DNA of 64,000 bases from Thalassospira lucentensis (GTDB taxonomy: Bacteria > Pseudomonadota > Alphaproteobacteria > Rhodospirillales > Thalassospiraceae), in contig NZ_CP136684.1 of assembly GCF_032921865.1 (NCBI RefSeq), forward strand, positions 726,501 through 790,500, in the 5' to 3' direction. Within the stretch, counting starts at the first letter, position 1. Each line of letters opens with the position of its first letter. The position numbers and the translations under genes are program-made. Positions 1-9,637 of this stretch are shown piece by piece. The notes beneath the pieces were generated by a model, which saw only the letters and a program-made list of their open reading frames with translations, had not been told where the DNA came from and did not search any database.

Positions 1-1502
1 TCGATATCCGAATGCAGATACCGGACCCGCACACCATGTTCATGCAGATATTCGGTCAAATCCTCGGCCATGCGCTTGGTCAGCGTCGTAACCAGAACAC
101 GCTGCCCCTTCGCCGCACATTCCTTTGCCTCGGCCAACAGGTCATCGACCTGCGTTTCAACCGGGCGAATGATGCAAACCGGGTCAATCAGGCCGGTCGG
201 GCGGATGACCTGTTCGGCAAACACACCGCCGGTGCGTTCCATTTCCCAGTTGCCCGGCGTTGCCGAGACAAACACGCTTTGCGGGCGCATGGCTTCCCAT
301 TCCTCGAATTTCAGCGGACGGTTATCCACGCAACTCGGCAAGCGGAAGCCATGTTCGGCCAGGGTGAATTTGCGATTATAGTCGCCTCTGAACATGCCAC
401 CGATCTGCGGCACGGCAACGTGACTTTCATCAACAAACAGCAACGCATTTTCCGGCAGATATTCAAACAATGTCGGCGGCGGTTCGCCCGGATTGCGGCC
501 CGAAAGCCAGCGGGAATAGTTTTCAATCCCCTTGCAGTGGCCCACGGTTTCCATCATTTCCAGATCGAACATCGTGCGCTGTTCGATCCGCTCGGCCGCC
601 AGAAGCTTGCCTTCCTGCTGGAACTGCGCAAGCCGGTCTTTCAGTTCCTGTTTGATGCCGGCCATCGCCTGTACCAGTGTCGGACGTGGCGTGACATGGT
701 GCGAATTGGCATAGACGGTGACCGCGTCCATGGTGGCAAACTTATGCCCGGTCAGCGGATCAAATTCCGCCAGTTCCTCGACCTCGTCACCAAACATTGA
801 AACACGCCATGCGCGATCCTCGGCGTGGGCCGGAAAGATTTCCAGAACATCCCCGCGCACCCTGAATGTCCCGCGCGAGAATGCGGCGTCGTTGCGGGTA
901 TATTGCAACTCGACCAGCCGCTTCATGATCAGGTTTCGATCAACCTCATCGCCAACTGCAATCCGCTGCGTCATTTCAAGGTAAGTTTCAACCGCACCGA
1001 TACCGTAGATGCAGGAGACCGAGGCCACAATGATACAGTCATTGCGTTCAAGGATCGCACGCGTCGCCGCATGGCGCATCCGGTCGATCTGCTCATTGAT
1101 TGAACTGTCTTTTTCGATATAGGTGTCTGATCGTGGGATATAGGCTTCAGGCTGGTAATAGTCGTAATAGGATACGAAATACTCTACCGCGTTTTCCGGG
1201 AAGAACGCCTTCATCTCTGAATAAAGCTGTGCCGCCAGCGTCTTGTTCGGCGCAAGAACAAGGGCGGGGCGCTGCGTTTTGGCAATAATGTTGGCCATGG
1301 TAAAGGTCTTGCCCGACCCGGTCACGCCCAGCAGAACCTGATCGCGTTCTTCGCTATTGATCCCGTCCATCAGCTCGGCAATCGCCTTTGGCTGATCACC
1401 TGCGGGCTCATAATCGGTCACCAGTTTGAATTCGTGCGATCCCGCAACCGGCGGACGACGTTTCAGCAAGAATTCAGGTAAGCCATACATCGGCGCATTC
1501 AT
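1..1502 (-). CDS. uvrB: Excinuclease ABC subunit B (partial, 3' end outside window)
   Basis: UvrB is the damage-verifying DNA helicase of nucleotide excision repair; it is loaded by UvrA and recruits UvrC. About 500 codons are visible, against about 670-740 for the family, so the C-terminal part (helicase motifs V-VI and the UvrC-binding domain) lies left of the window. Reading the minus strand, the protein starts [12 protein letters not shown] Walker A motif GVTGSGKT lies near residues 59-66, followed by the tyrosine-rich beta-hairpin stretch [14 protein letters not shown] that inserts into the DNA helix, and further on the helicase box FVDESH and the motif FVSATPG. The ATG at 1500-1502 is preceded by AAAGGGAT. 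A LexA-type box lies about 120 bases upstream, so SOS induction is likely. Identity is certain; only the truncation limits it. Confidence 0.97.
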   Translation of the reverse strand, partial: MNAPMYGLPEFLLKRRPPVAGSHEFKLVTDYEPAGDQPKAIAELMDGINSEERDQVLLGVTGSGKTFTMANIIAKTQRPALVLAPNKTLAAQLYSEMKAFFPENAVEYFVSYYDYYQPEAYIPRSDTYIEKDSSINEQIDRMRHAATRAILERNDCIIVASVSCIYGIGAVETYLEMTQRIAVGDEVDRNLIMKRLVELQYTRNDAAFSRGTFRVRGDVLEIFPAHAEDRAWRVSMFGDEVEELAEFDPLTGHKFATMDAVTVYANSHHVTPRPTLVQAMAGIKQELKDRLAQFQQEGKLLAAERIEQRTMFDLEMMETVGHCKGIENYSRWLSGRNPGEPPPTLFEYLPENALLFVDESHVAVPQIGGMFRGDYNRKFTLAEHGFRLPSCVDNRPLKFEEWEAMRPQSVFVSATPGNWEMERTGGVFAEQVIRPTGLIDPVCIIRPVETQVDDLLAEAKECAAKGQRVLVTTLTKRMAEDLTEYLHEHGVRVRYLHSDI

Positions 1503-1569
1503 CGGACTGATCCCTTTTTGGACATGACCATAGTTATAGGCCACCGCGACAACATCGCAACCCCTGGCC

Positions 1570-1607
1570 CTGACAACTACTGTCAGTAGCTGTCAGGAGA
1601 CGTCAGG
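1570..1607. repeat. Cluster of TGTCAG repeats upstream of uvrB
   Basis: A perfect inverted repeat CTGACA-actac-TGTCAG occupies 1570-1586. Its right arm begins three tandem near-copies spaced exactly 10 bases apart: TGTCAGtagc, TGTCAGgaga and cGTCAGgaca. That spacing is about one helical turn, so the copies would face the same side of the DNA. It lies between uvrB and the aminotransferase gene and could be an operator for either. No regulator was recognised for it. Confidence 0.4.
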
Positions 1608-1620
1608 ACAAAAAACGCCG

Positions 1621-1635
1621 GAACAGGCATCGAAC
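1621..1635 (-). promoter_or_regulatory. LexA (SOS) box of uvrB
   Basis: The bases GAAC-AGGCATC-GAAC read on the minus strand as GTTC-N7-GTTC, which is the established LexA operator of alphaproteobacteria. The site lies about 120 bases upstream of the uvrB start and on its coding strand. uvrB is a common SOS gene, so exact motif and gene context support each other. The remaining intergenic bases up to 1808 hold the TGTCAG repeat cluster and the promoter of the aminotransferase gene. Confidence 0.75.
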
Positions 1636-1727
1636 CATCGCGTTAAGACGTCATGACTTTCGGATCGGATGCCATGATGGGCCGTTTTCATCCCAAAGAA
1701 CCCGCAAAAGGCGCGAAACTGCCTTGA

Positions 1728-3011
<1,284 letters not shown>

Positions 3012-3041
3012 GCCGGTTTTTCGATCACGGAAAATTCGTTG

Positions 3042-3072
3042 GGGCCCGGCACTTGCCGGGCCCTGTTTTTTT
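3042..3072 (+). terminator. Rho-independent terminator after aatA
   Basis: A GC-rich stem, GGGCCCGGC paired with GCCGGGCCC across a four-base loop, is followed by TGTTTTTTT. It lies 31 bases after the aminotransferase stop codon. Confidence 0.9.
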
Positions 3073-3127
3073 GTCCATTATCTAATTCAACATTTACGCA
3101 CTGAATTACCGATAAATCGGACATATC

Positions 3128-3934
3128 ATGCAAAACGAGAATTTCTACGTTACCGTGGACGGCATCAGTCTGTCCTGTCAGCGGATCATCCCAACCAATG
3201 TCAGGCCCGATGCGCCAACGATCCTGTTCCTGCACGAGGCACTCGGCACCATCCGCATGTGGCGCGATTTCCCGGCCAGACTAGCCACCGCAACCGGCCA
3301 TCCCGTGATTGTCTATGAACGGCGAGGGCACGGCAAATCCGACCCGCACGGCCCGGACGACATCCCCCGCCCTGTCGATTTCCATAACACGGAAACCGAT
3401 ATCTATCTGCACGGACTGATCAGTGGACTTGGCCTAGATCGCCCGATCCTGTTTGGACACAGCGACGGAGCGACCATCGCGCTTAAATATGCCGCCCGCT
3501 TCCCGGATAATGTCCGCGCCGTCATCAGCGAAGCCGCACATGTTTTTGTCGAGGACGTCACGATTGCCGGGATCAACGAAGCGGCATCGATCTATGCCAA
3601 GACTGACTGGAAATCAAAACTCGAACGCCATCATTTCTTCCAGACCGATGCGGTATTCCGTGCTTGGGTCGATACATGGCGCCAACCGACCTTCCGCGAC
3701 TGGCAGATGATTGACGAACTGCCCAACATCACCTGCCCGCTTCTGGTCATTCAGGGGAATGACGACCAGTTCGGTAGCGACGAGCAGGTCCATATCATCT
3801 GCGACAAAGTCAGCGGCACTGCAACCAAGATGATCCTTGCCGATTGCGGCCATATCCCGCATTTCGATCAGCCCGATCAGATCATTGATGCCAGCCAAAA
3901 GCTGCTTCGCCAGATCGAACCGGTTACGGCCTGA
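3128..3934 (+). CDS. Alpha/beta hydrolase
   Basis: A 268-residue cytoplasmic protein of the alpha/beta hydrolase fold. The oxyanion region FLHEALGTIRMW, the nucleophile elbow GHSDGA with its serine, an acidic residue in VIQGNDDQFG and the histidine of DCGHIPHFDQP give a complete catalytic triad in the standard order. Such proteins hydrolyse esters, lactones or C-C bonds; nothing in the sequence or neighbourhood identifies the substrate. The ATG at 3128 has only a weak ribosome-binding site (CGGACATATC). It is bounded by terminators on both sides, so it is transcribed as a single gene. The motif GHSDG instead of the usual GHSMG is shared by one branch of the superfamily. Confidence 0.85.
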   Translation: MQNENFYVTVDGISLSCQRIIPTNVRPDAPTILFLHEALGTIRMWRDFPARLATATGHPVIVYERRGHGKSDPHGPDDIPRPVDFHNTETDIYLHGLISGLGLDRPILFGHSDGATIALKYAARFPDNVRAVISEAAHVFVEDVTIAGINEAASIYAKTDWKSKLERHHFFQTDAVFRAWVDTWRQPTFRDWQMIDELPNITCPLLVIQGNDDQFGSDEQVHIICDKVSGTATKMILADCGHIPHFDQPDQIIDASQKLLRQIEPVTA

Positions 3935-3941
3935 TCAAACA

Positions 3942-3976
3942 AAAAAGCCCCGCCTGCATGATGCAGCGGGGCTTTT
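3942..3976. terminator. Bidirectional terminator between hydrolase and ahpD
   Basis: The stem AAAAGCCCCG paired with CGGGGCTTTT continues inward as CTGCAT/ATGCAG with a single bulged C. It has A-runs and T-runs on the two sides, so it can end transcripts from both converging genes. Confidence 0.88.
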
Positions 3977-4007
3977 CGAATGATAGACTGAGTTTGGTGC
4001 AGCCGGC

Positions 4008-4544
4008 TTATTCAGCCAACGCATCCTCGGCATCCAGCACAACCGCGACCGCATGAATCACCGATGCAATGCGCACCGCATTCTGAACGGTTTCTTTTTT
4101 GATCCCGGCGGTTTTCAACACTTTCTCGTGGCTGTCGATGCACATGCCGCAGCCGTTGATCGCGGAAACCGCAAGCGAGAACAGCTCGAAATCGGCTTTA
4201 TCAATGCCCGGCTTGCCGATGATGTTCATGCGCAGGCGTGCGGGCATGGTGGCATATTCGGGTTCGGACACAAGGTGCGTAAAACGATAATAGATATTGT
4301 TCATACCCATGATCGCAGCCGCACCCTTGGCTGCCTGAAACGCTTCGTCGCTCAGCTTGTTTTTGGCTTCGGCGGCAACGGCTTTCAAAAGCTTCGCGTT
4401 CCGCGATGCATAGGCGCACGCAAGCGCGGTGCCGTAAACCTGCTGATCGGTCATGCCAGGGTTGTTGGCAAGACTGCTAAGGTTCAGCTTCAGATCCTTG
4501 GCATAGTCCGGCATAACATCTTTGATTTCGGAAATGGAAGACAT
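4008..4544 (-). CDS. ahpD: Alkyl hydroperoxide reductase AhpD
   Basis: AhpD is a disulfide reductase of the carboxymuconolactone decarboxylase fold that recycles the peroxiredoxin AhpC. The 178-residue protein carries the catalytic CXXC as C132-C135 in [12 protein letters not shown], with H139 and the upstream glutamate E120, all expected for AhpD. The reading frame extends further upstream, but the ATG at 4542-4544 is preceded by AAGGGGATGCTTCA and gives the normal N-terminus MSSISEIKD. It lies 158 bases downstream of ahpC on the same strand, consistent with one transcript ahpC-ahpD controlled by the divergent oxyR. The pairing resembles the mycobacterial AhpC-AhpD system in place of AhpF. 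Confidence 0.93.
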   Translation of the reverse strand: MSSISEIKDVMPDYAKDLKLNLSSLANNPGMTDQQVYGTALACAYASRNAKLLKAVAAEAKNKLSDEAFQAAKGAAAIMGMNNIYYRFTHLVSEPEYATMPARLRMNIIGKPGIDKADFELFSLAVSAINGCGMCIDSHEKVLKTAGIKKETVQNAVRIASVIHAVAVVLDAEDALAE

Positions 4545-4702
4545 TGAAGCATCCCCTTTTGACTGAAGAATGAAATTCAAAACTGAAAAATGCCCGCAGC
4601 CATCGTGCACACCGCAAGTCTTGCGGGTACGTGGATTAATTTCACCGATGGACTGAAAGCGGATCCGGGCCAAAACCCGGATCCAAATCGATCTGGAAAA
4701 CC

Positions 4703-5230
4703 TTAAAGGGTTGCTTCACCCTGGTTCCAGTTGCACGGGCAGAGCTCGTCAGTCTGCAGCGCATCAAGAATACGCAGGGCTTCCTGCGGGTTACGACCAA
4801 CCGAAAGGTCGTTGACCTGAACGTGACGGATGATGTTGTCCGGATCGATGATGAAGGTCGCACGCAATGCAACGCCTTCGCCTTTCGCCAGAACACCAAG
4901 CGCGTTCGAAAGTTCTTTTTTCTCGTCAGCCAGCCAGACGAACGGGCTGTCGCCCAGGTCTTCGTGGTGGGTACGCCATGCAGCATGGACAAAATCGGTA
5001 TCGGTCGAGCAACCAAGCAGAACCGCATCACGGTCTTCGAAGTCACCGTTCAGTTCGCCGTAACCAACGATTTCGGTCGGGCAAACAAAGGTGAAGTCTT
5101 TCGGCCAGAAGAACAGAATCTTCCATTTGCCTTCATAGGACTTGTCGGTAACCGGTGCGAAGCTGTCCGGACCTTTGCCCGAAACGCCGGTAAGATTGAA
5201 TTCTGGAAGCGTATCGCCAACTGTAAGCAT
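4703..5230 (-). CDS. ahpC: Peroxiredoxin AhpC (AhpD-linked type)
   Basis: A 175-residue two-cysteine peroxiredoxin that reduces hydrogen peroxide and organic hydroperoxides. The peroxidatic cysteine is C50 in DFTFVCPTE. Near the end the motif ELCPCNW gives C164 and C166, the arrangement seen in AhpC proteins that are reduced by AhpD. The ATG at 5228-5230 follows TTAGGAGTAACCAAA, a good ribosome-binding site; the long upstream extension of the frame has none. It is transcribed divergently from oxyR and followed by ahpD. Peroxide-responsive control by OxyR is a strong inference from this arrangement. Confidence 0.94.
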   Translation of the reverse strand: MLTVGDTLPEFNLTGVSGKGPDSFAPVTDKSYEGKWKILFFWPKDFTFVCPTEIVGYGELNGDFEDRDAVLLGCSTDTDFVHAAWRTHHEDLGDSPFVWLADEKKELSNALGVLAKGEGVALRATFIIDPDNIIRHVQVNDLSVGRNPQEALRILDALQTDELCPCNWNQGEATL

Positions 5231-5361
5231 TTTGGTTACTCCTAACCTTGGTTCAAATTTATCCCAGAGACGGTCCCCGACAGACCGTACAAATTTTGTT
5301 CGCAAGTGCAATAATGCACTCCTTGCTGGCGATTTGTAGTTAAATGAACTAACTAAGACCA

Positions 5362-5387
5362 ATAGAATTAATTTCGATGTTCGATAG
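5362..5387. promoter_or_regulatory. Candidate OxyR-binding region, oxyR/ahpC divergent promoter
   Basis: Two ATAG elements start at 5362 and 5384, exactly 22 bases apart. That is the spacing of the repeated half-sites in the OxyR consensus ATAG-N7-CTAT-N7-ATAG-N7-CTAT. The matching CTAT element is not clear, so this is a weak match supported mainly by position in the 166-base gap between ahpC and oxyR. Confidence 0.3.
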
Positions 5388-5396
5388 GAAAAATTT

Positions 5397-6320
5397 ATGG
5401 CTGCCCAACCCAGCATCAAGCAGCTCAAATATCTGGTCGCATTGTCGGAAACCGGCCATTTTGGCCGTGCTGCCGAGGCATGCTTTATCACGCAACCCAG
5501 CCTGTCGGCTGCCATCAGCGAGCTTGAAAACCTGCTTGGCGCCCAGTTGGTGGAACGCAACAAGCGCCAGGTCCTGATCACCCCGCTTGGCCGCGAGGTT
5601 GTTTCGCGGGCGCGAAATATCCTGCAAGAAGTTGACGAACTGACCATGATGGCGCAGTCGGCAACCGAACCGCTTTCAGGCCCGATCAATTTTGGCGTGA
5701 TCCCGACAATCGGCCCCTATCTTCTGCCCGATGTCATGAACCGCCTTAAATCCGGCTTCCCGAAATTGCAGCCCTTCCTGCGCGAAGACCAGACAGCCAA
5801 GCTTGTCGAACTTCTTGCAGCCGGGAAACTCGACATTGCTCTGATCGCCCTGCCGATCGAGGAAAACTGGCTCGAAGAAATGGACCTGTTCGAAGACAGG
5901 TTCGTTTTTGCCTGCAGCCCCGACAATCCGCTGACACGCAAAAAGAAAATTGATATCGCTGATATCAAGGATGAAAAGCTTCTGCTTCTTGAAGACGGTC
6001 ATTGTCTGCGTGATCAAGCACTGGAAGTCTGCCAGAAAGCCGGCTGGAGCAAATCCGCCGATTTCCAGGCGAACAGCCTGTCGACACTGGTTCAGATGGT
6101 CGTTGCCGGTATCGGTGCTACCCTCCTTCCGGAAATGTCGCTGGAGGTCGAGGCGCGCCGACCCGACTCGCTTGCCATTCTTCCGTTCCAGAACCCGGTC
6201 CCCGTTCGTCGTATCGGACTGGTCTGGCGGCGCAGTTCCGCACGTAAAAAAGAATTCCGCCAGTTGGGAACATATTTGCGCAACACGCTTGAAACCTGCG
6301 AACGATCGCATGTCGCCTGA
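5397..6320 (+). CDS. oxyR: Hydrogen peroxide-sensing LysR regulator OxyR
   Basis: A 307-residue LysR-type activator. The N-terminal winged helix-turn-helix covers about residues 5-65 (PSIKQLKYLVALSETGHFGR and onwards). The sensing domain contains the OxyR signature EDGHCLRDQALEVC, with C203 and C212 matching the two cysteines that form the peroxide-induced disulfide in E. coli OxyR. This makes the OxyR assignment firm among the many LysR proteins. It is divergent from ahpC-ahpD, its expected targets. The ATG at 5397 follows GATAGGAAAAATTT. A rhomboid gene follows on the same strand after 55 bases. Confidence 0.95.
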   Translation: MAAQPSIKQLKYLVALSETGHFGRAAEACFITQPSLSAAISELENLLGAQLVERNKRQVLITPLGREVVSRARNILQEVDELTMMAQSATEPLSGPINFGVIPTIGPYLLPDVMNRLKSGFPKLQPFLREDQTAKLVELLAAGKLDIALIALPIEENWLEEMDLFEDRFVFACSPDNPLTRKKKIDIADIKDEKLLLLEDGHCLRDQALEVCQKAGWSKSADFQANSLSTLVQMVVAGIGATLLPEMSLEVEARRPDSLAILPFQNPVPVRRIGLVWRRSSARKKEFRQLGTYLRNTLETCERSHVA

Positions 6321-6375
6321 TTGCACAGTGACTCCCTGCCTTTTACGGGAAAGCCACGGGACCGGACGATAACCT

Positions 6376-7338
6376 ATGCTGCCAATCAAGGATAACAACC
6401 CGACAACCATCACCCCATGGGTGACATATGGCCTGATTGCCGTAAATGTCGTCGTGTTCCTGTTAACCGTATCCCTTGCGCCGCAAAGCCAGTTTCAGGT
6501 CAATCTGCAATATGGTGCCATCCCGGCTATCCTGTTCGGGCATGCCCAGTTGCCCCCGCAGCTGGCGGTTTTTCCACCGGGCTTTGAGTTCCTGTCGATA
6601 TTTAGCGCCATGTTCATGCATGGCGGCTGGATGCATATTGGCGGCAACATGTTGTATCTTTGGGTGTTCGGCAATAATGTCGAAGACGCCATGGGGCATT
6701 TCCGGTTTTTGGTGTTTTACCTTGTCTGCGGTATTGCTGCCGCACTTGGTCATGGCCTGCTGGATACAACATCACAAATCCCGATGATTGGCGCATCCGG
6801 CGCACTGGCTGGGGTACTCGGTGCATATTTCCTGCTGTTTCCCAAGGCGCGGGTTCTGGTCTGGTTTTTCTGGGTGTTTATCTTTTACGTCCCGGCGGTC
6901 GCCGTCCTTGGCCTCTGGATCGGGATGCAGTTTGTCAATCTGTCGAGCGGCGCCGAACAGGGCGTTGCCATTCTGGCTCATATTGCCGGTTTCTTTGCAG
7001 GTTTGGTACTGATCCCGTTTTTCAAATATCGCCATATCCCCCTTTGGCAGGGTGGCCCGAAACAGGTTCCGGTTTTTGGTGTTTACCGTCCGGGGCGCAA
7101 GGGCAATGCAACCAATACCGCCCCTCCACCCTGGGCTGCTGCCTACGAGGCTGAACGTGCGGCACGCCGCGAACGGATGAAACGCGCCGGGCGCGGGCCA
7201 TGGGGTCGTGCAGGCGAAACCAATACCGACAAATCCCCATGGGGCCGGTATCAGCCGCCGAAGCCACAATCCAAACCCGGTGTTGGCGTACCGAAAGTTA
7301 CGCGCTTGCATCGCGGGGATGAACCCGACAATACTTAA
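6376..7338 (+). CDS. Rhomboid family intramembrane serine protease
   Basis: A multi-pass inner-membrane protease that cleaves transmembrane segments. Six or so hydrophobic helices span about residues 15-215. The catalytic serine is S141 in GASGALAG, the catalytic histidine H202 in AHIAGFFAG, and the conserved [15 protein letters not shown] segment (about 82-97) provides the oxyanion histidine and asparagine. The last 100 residues form a basic, proline-rich cytoplasmic tail with no recognised domain. The start at 6376 has a weak ribosome-binding site. The gene lies between oxyR and an alcohol dehydrogenase on the same strand, with short gaps (55 and 32 bases); a shared transcript is possible. 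Its substrate is unknown. Confidence 0.92.
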   Translation: MLPIKDNNPTTITPWVTYGLIAVNVVVFLLTVSLAPQSQFQVNLQYGAIPAILFGHAQLPPQLAVFPPGFEFLSIFSAMFMHGGWMHIGGNMLYLWVFGNNVEDAMGHFRFLVFYLVCGIAAALGHGLLDTTSQIPMIGASGALAGVLGAYFLLFPKARVLVWFFWVFIFYVPAVAVLGLWIGMQFVNLSSGAEQGVAILAHIAGFFAGLVLIPFFKYRHIPLWQGGPKQVPVFGVYRPGRKGNATNTAPPPWAAAYEAERAARRERMKRAGRGPWGRAGETNTDKSPWGRYQPPKPQSKPGVGVPKVTRLHRGDEPDNT

Positions 7339-7370
7339 CCAAAATCTATCATTCGAACCGGGGAACGATC

Positions 7371-8411
7371 ATGCGCGCCGCTTTTTTTACCGAATATCAG
7401 GGTCCTGTCGAAGTTCAGAAACTTGACGACCCGACACCGGAAAATGGTGGCGTTGTGATCAAAGTTGGCGCGACGGGGTTATGCCGAAGTGACTGGCACG
7501 GCTGGATGGGACATGATTCCGATGTCAAACTTCCCCACGTTCCCGGCCATGAATTTGCAGGCACCATCGAAGCGGTTGGCAAGGATATCAAACGCTGGAA
7601 AGTTGGTGACCGGGTCACAGTCCCCTTCGTTTCGGGTTGCGGTCATTGCCCGGAATGTCACAGCGGCAATCATCAGGTCTGCGATCATCAGTTCCAGCCG
7701 GGCTTTACCCATTGGGGAAGCTTTGCCGAATATGTCGCGATTGATTATGCCCATACCAATCTGGTGCGCTTGCCCGAAGAAATGGATTTCGCCACCGCCG
7801 CCAGCCTTGGTTGTCGTTTCGCAACCAGCTTCCGCGGCGTGATCGATCAGGGCAAAGTCAGTGCCGGTCAAATTGTTGCCGTGCATGGCTGCGGCGGCGT
7901 CGGACTTTCGGCGATCATGATTGCCGCGGCGGCCGGTGCGCGTGTCATCGCGGTTGATATCGACGATACCAAGCTTGACCTTGCCCGCGAACTTGGCGCG
8001 ATAGATATCCTGAACGCCAAAAACTGTGATGACATTCCGTCAGCGATCAGGGATTTGTCCGACGGCGGGGCGCACGTCTCCGTTGATGCCCTTGGCAGTG
8101 CGATCACCAGCTTCAATTCGGTGTCATCTTTACGCAAACGCGGCAAGCATATCCAGATCGGACTTATGACCGGCGATCATGCCCATGCCCGCGTTCCGAT
8201 GGATCGCATTGTCGCCCACGAACTTGAAATCCTTGGTAGTCACGGCATGCAGGCATTCCGCTATGACGCAATGATCGACATGATCATGACCGGCAAACTC
8301 GCACCGCAAAAACTGATCAGGGATCGAGTCACCCTGGCCGAGGGCGCAACGGCCTTGATGAATATGGATAATTTTGTCAGCACCGGCGTGACCGTGATCG
8401 ACCGCTTCTAA
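7371..8411 (+). CDS. Zinc-dependent alcohol dehydrogenase (MDR family)
   Basis: A 346-residue medium-chain dehydrogenase/reductase, NAD(P)-dependent. The N-terminal GroES-like domain holds the catalytic zinc ligands C38 (GLCRSDWHG), H60 and E61 (PGHEFAG). The structural zinc site is the four cysteines C90, C93, C96 and C104 in [16 protein letters not shown] Rossmann fold follows with GCGGVGLS near residues 170-177 and an acidic residue ending the second strand (VIAVDIDD), which favours NAD over NADP. The alcohol substrate cannot be read from sequence. The ATG at 7371 follows GGGGAACGATC. Confidence 0.9.
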   Translation: MRAAFFTEYQGPVEVQKLDDPTPENGGVVIKVGATGLCRSDWHGWMGHDSDVKLPHVPGHEFAGTIEAVGKDIKRWKVGDRVTVPFVSGCGHCPECHSGNHQVCDHQFQPGFTHWGSFAEYVAIDYAHTNLVRLPEEMDFATAASLGCRFATSFRGVIDQGKVSAGQIVAVHGCGGVGLSAIMIAAAAGARVIAVDIDDTKLDLARELGAIDILNAKNCDDIPSAIRDLSDGGAHVSVDALGSAITSFNSVSSLRKRGKHIQIGLMTGDHAHARVPMDRIVAHELEILGSHGMQAFRYDAMIDMIMTGKLAPQKLIRDRVTLAEGATALMNMDNFVSTGVTVIDRF

Positions 8412-8534
8412 CACCAATATTGAATATGACAGGCGCCCCGCAGTATAGCCGCACACTTTAGAATACTTACAATTTAAGACTGATCTCTTTTATTATATTA
8501 TTGGTTGAATGCATTCCGGTTCGTCCTTACGCTC

Positions 8535-8599
8535 CTTGTGGGTATTTAAATAACTCACAAGAGAACACCGGCTTTCGCAGGGGATACAAAGTGCGAAAG
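8535..8599 (+). promoter_or_regulatory. Upstream region and leader of the nap operon
   Basis: The 221 bases between the dehydrogenase and napE (8412-8632) contain no gene. An AT-rich stretch at 8480-8505 could hold the promoter. Two inverted repeats follow: an imperfect 27-base palindrome CTTGTG...CACAAG at 8535-8561 centred on TATTTAAATA, and a perfect 8-bp stem CTTTCGCA/TGCGAAAG at 8572-8599 with a 12-base loop. They could be a regulator site and a leader hairpin. No canonical FNR box (TTGAT-N4-ATCAA) was seen. Confidence 0.45.
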
Positions 8600-8632
8600 A
8601 AACGGTTTCCAGCCTGCAAAGAGAGGGAACCG

Positions 8633-8806
8633 ATGACAGATATTCAAACAATGGATTCCGGCACGCGGCGCAAAACCGAATTGCGCTGTTTTATTCTGCT
8701 GGCCGTTGTCCTGGCCCCGGTGCTGGCGGTTGCGCTGGTCGGTGGGCTTGGATTTTCAATCTGGATTTATCAGATGTTTGCCGGACCTCCTGGACCACCG
8801 ATGTAA
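8633..8806 (+). CDS. napE: Periplasmic nitrate reductase small membrane protein NapE
   Basis: A 57-residue protein with one transmembrane helix (CFILLAVVLAPVLAVALVGG, about residues 19-38) and a short C-terminal tail ending in GPPGPPM. Size, single helix and first place in a nap operon fit NapE, a membrane protein of unknown precise role in nitrate reduction. The longer in-frame extension upstream is not used: the ATG at 8633 is preceded by AGAGAGGGAACCG, a good ribosome-binding site. napF follows after 17 bases. Confidence 0.82.
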   Translation: MTDIQTMDSGTRRKTELRCFILLAVVLAPVLAVALVGGLGFSIWIYQMFAGPPGPPM

Positions 8807-8823
8807 CATCGGGGAACGTCGCC

Positions 8824-9351
8824 ATGTCATCCGCACCGAAAGTTGCCAGTCGGCGTGCTTTCTTTTCCGGTCTGCGCGGCTTGAATGCAGACACGGGCGG
8901 AACGCAAACGCCAATGGTTATCCGACCTCCCTGGGCCTGGCAGTTTGATGAAAGCTGCACTGCCTGCGGGGACTGTATTCCTGCATGCCCGGAAAACATC
9001 ATCGCCATCGGCAAGGGTGGCCTGCCGGAAATTGATTTTGGAAAGGGCGAATGCACTTTTTGTGATGCCTGTGCCGATGCCTGTTCCGAACCGGTCTTTG
9101 ATCGTTCGGTTACTGCCCCTTGGCATCTTGACGTTTCCGTAAGCAGCAAATGCTTTGCCGAAAATGGTGTCTATTGCCGTTCTTGCGGTGATGTCTGCCC
9201 CGAAAGTGCCATCCACATCATTCCGCAATTGGGCGGTCGCGCCCGCGTATTGATCGACGACGATCTTTGTACCGGCTGTGGTGCCTGTTTTAGCGCCTGT
9301 CCGGTTGATGCCATTTCAATCAAACCCGCAACGGAGATAGCCCATGGATGA
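8824..9351 (+). CDS. napF: Ferredoxin-type protein NapF
   Basis: A 175-residue cytoplasmic iron-sulfur protein that helps mature NapA before Tat export. It has the NapF cysteine pattern: CTACGDCIPACPE and CTFCDACADACSE in the first half, an atypical set in CFAENGVYCRSCGDVCPE, and CTGCGACFSACPVDAI at the end, predicting up to four [4Fe-4S] clusters. The N-terminus SRRAFFSG contains paired arginines but no hydrophobic segment, normal for this cytoplasmic family. The gene overlaps napD by 8 bases, which suggests coupled translation. Confidence 0.94.
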   Translation: MSSAPKVASRRAFFSGLRGLNADTGGTQTPMVIRPPWAWQFDESCTACGDCIPACPENIIAIGKGGLPEIDFGKGECTFCDACADACSEPVFDRSVTAPWHLDVSVSSKCFAENGVYCRSCGDVCPESAIHIIPQLGGRARVLIDDDLCTGCGACFSACPVDAISIKPATEIAHG

Positions 9352-9595
9352 CAAAGTCGGCGTGATCTCCAGCATGATCATTCAGTCTCGCCCTGAAAAT
9401 ATGACAGCAATCAAGGCAGCACTTTTGAAAATGTCCGACACTGAAATCAGTGCCGATGATCCGTCCGGAAAAATCGTTGTCGTGATGGAAGCCGAAAGCG
9501 ACCGACAGCTCGCCGACGGCATGAAAGAGATCGGCAACATCCCCGGTGTTCTGGGGGTTAACCTGGTCTTCCATCACAATGAAAACACCCAATAA
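9344..9595 (+). CDS. napD: NapA maturation chaperone NapD
   Basis: An 83-residue cytoplasmic chaperone that binds the Tat signal peptide of NapA and delays export until the molybdenum cofactor is in place. The pattern VGVISSMIIQSRPENM at the start and IPGVLGVNLVFHH near the end is characteristic of the ferredoxin-like NapD fold. Its start codon lies inside the end of napF (8-base overlap), and napA follows after 42 bases. Confidence 0.93.
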   Translation: MDDKVGVISSMIIQSRPENMTAIKAALLKMSDTEISADDPSGKIVVVMEAESDRQLADGMKEIGNIPGVLGVNLVFHHNENTQ

Positions 9596-9637
9596 CAACC
9601 AATAATCCGTCTGACCTTTGGCTCGAGGAAATTAACA

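Noticed and set aside
8412..8632. FNR or NarL sites for the nap operon
   Set aside because: No TTGAT-N4-ATCAA or close variant was found by eye.
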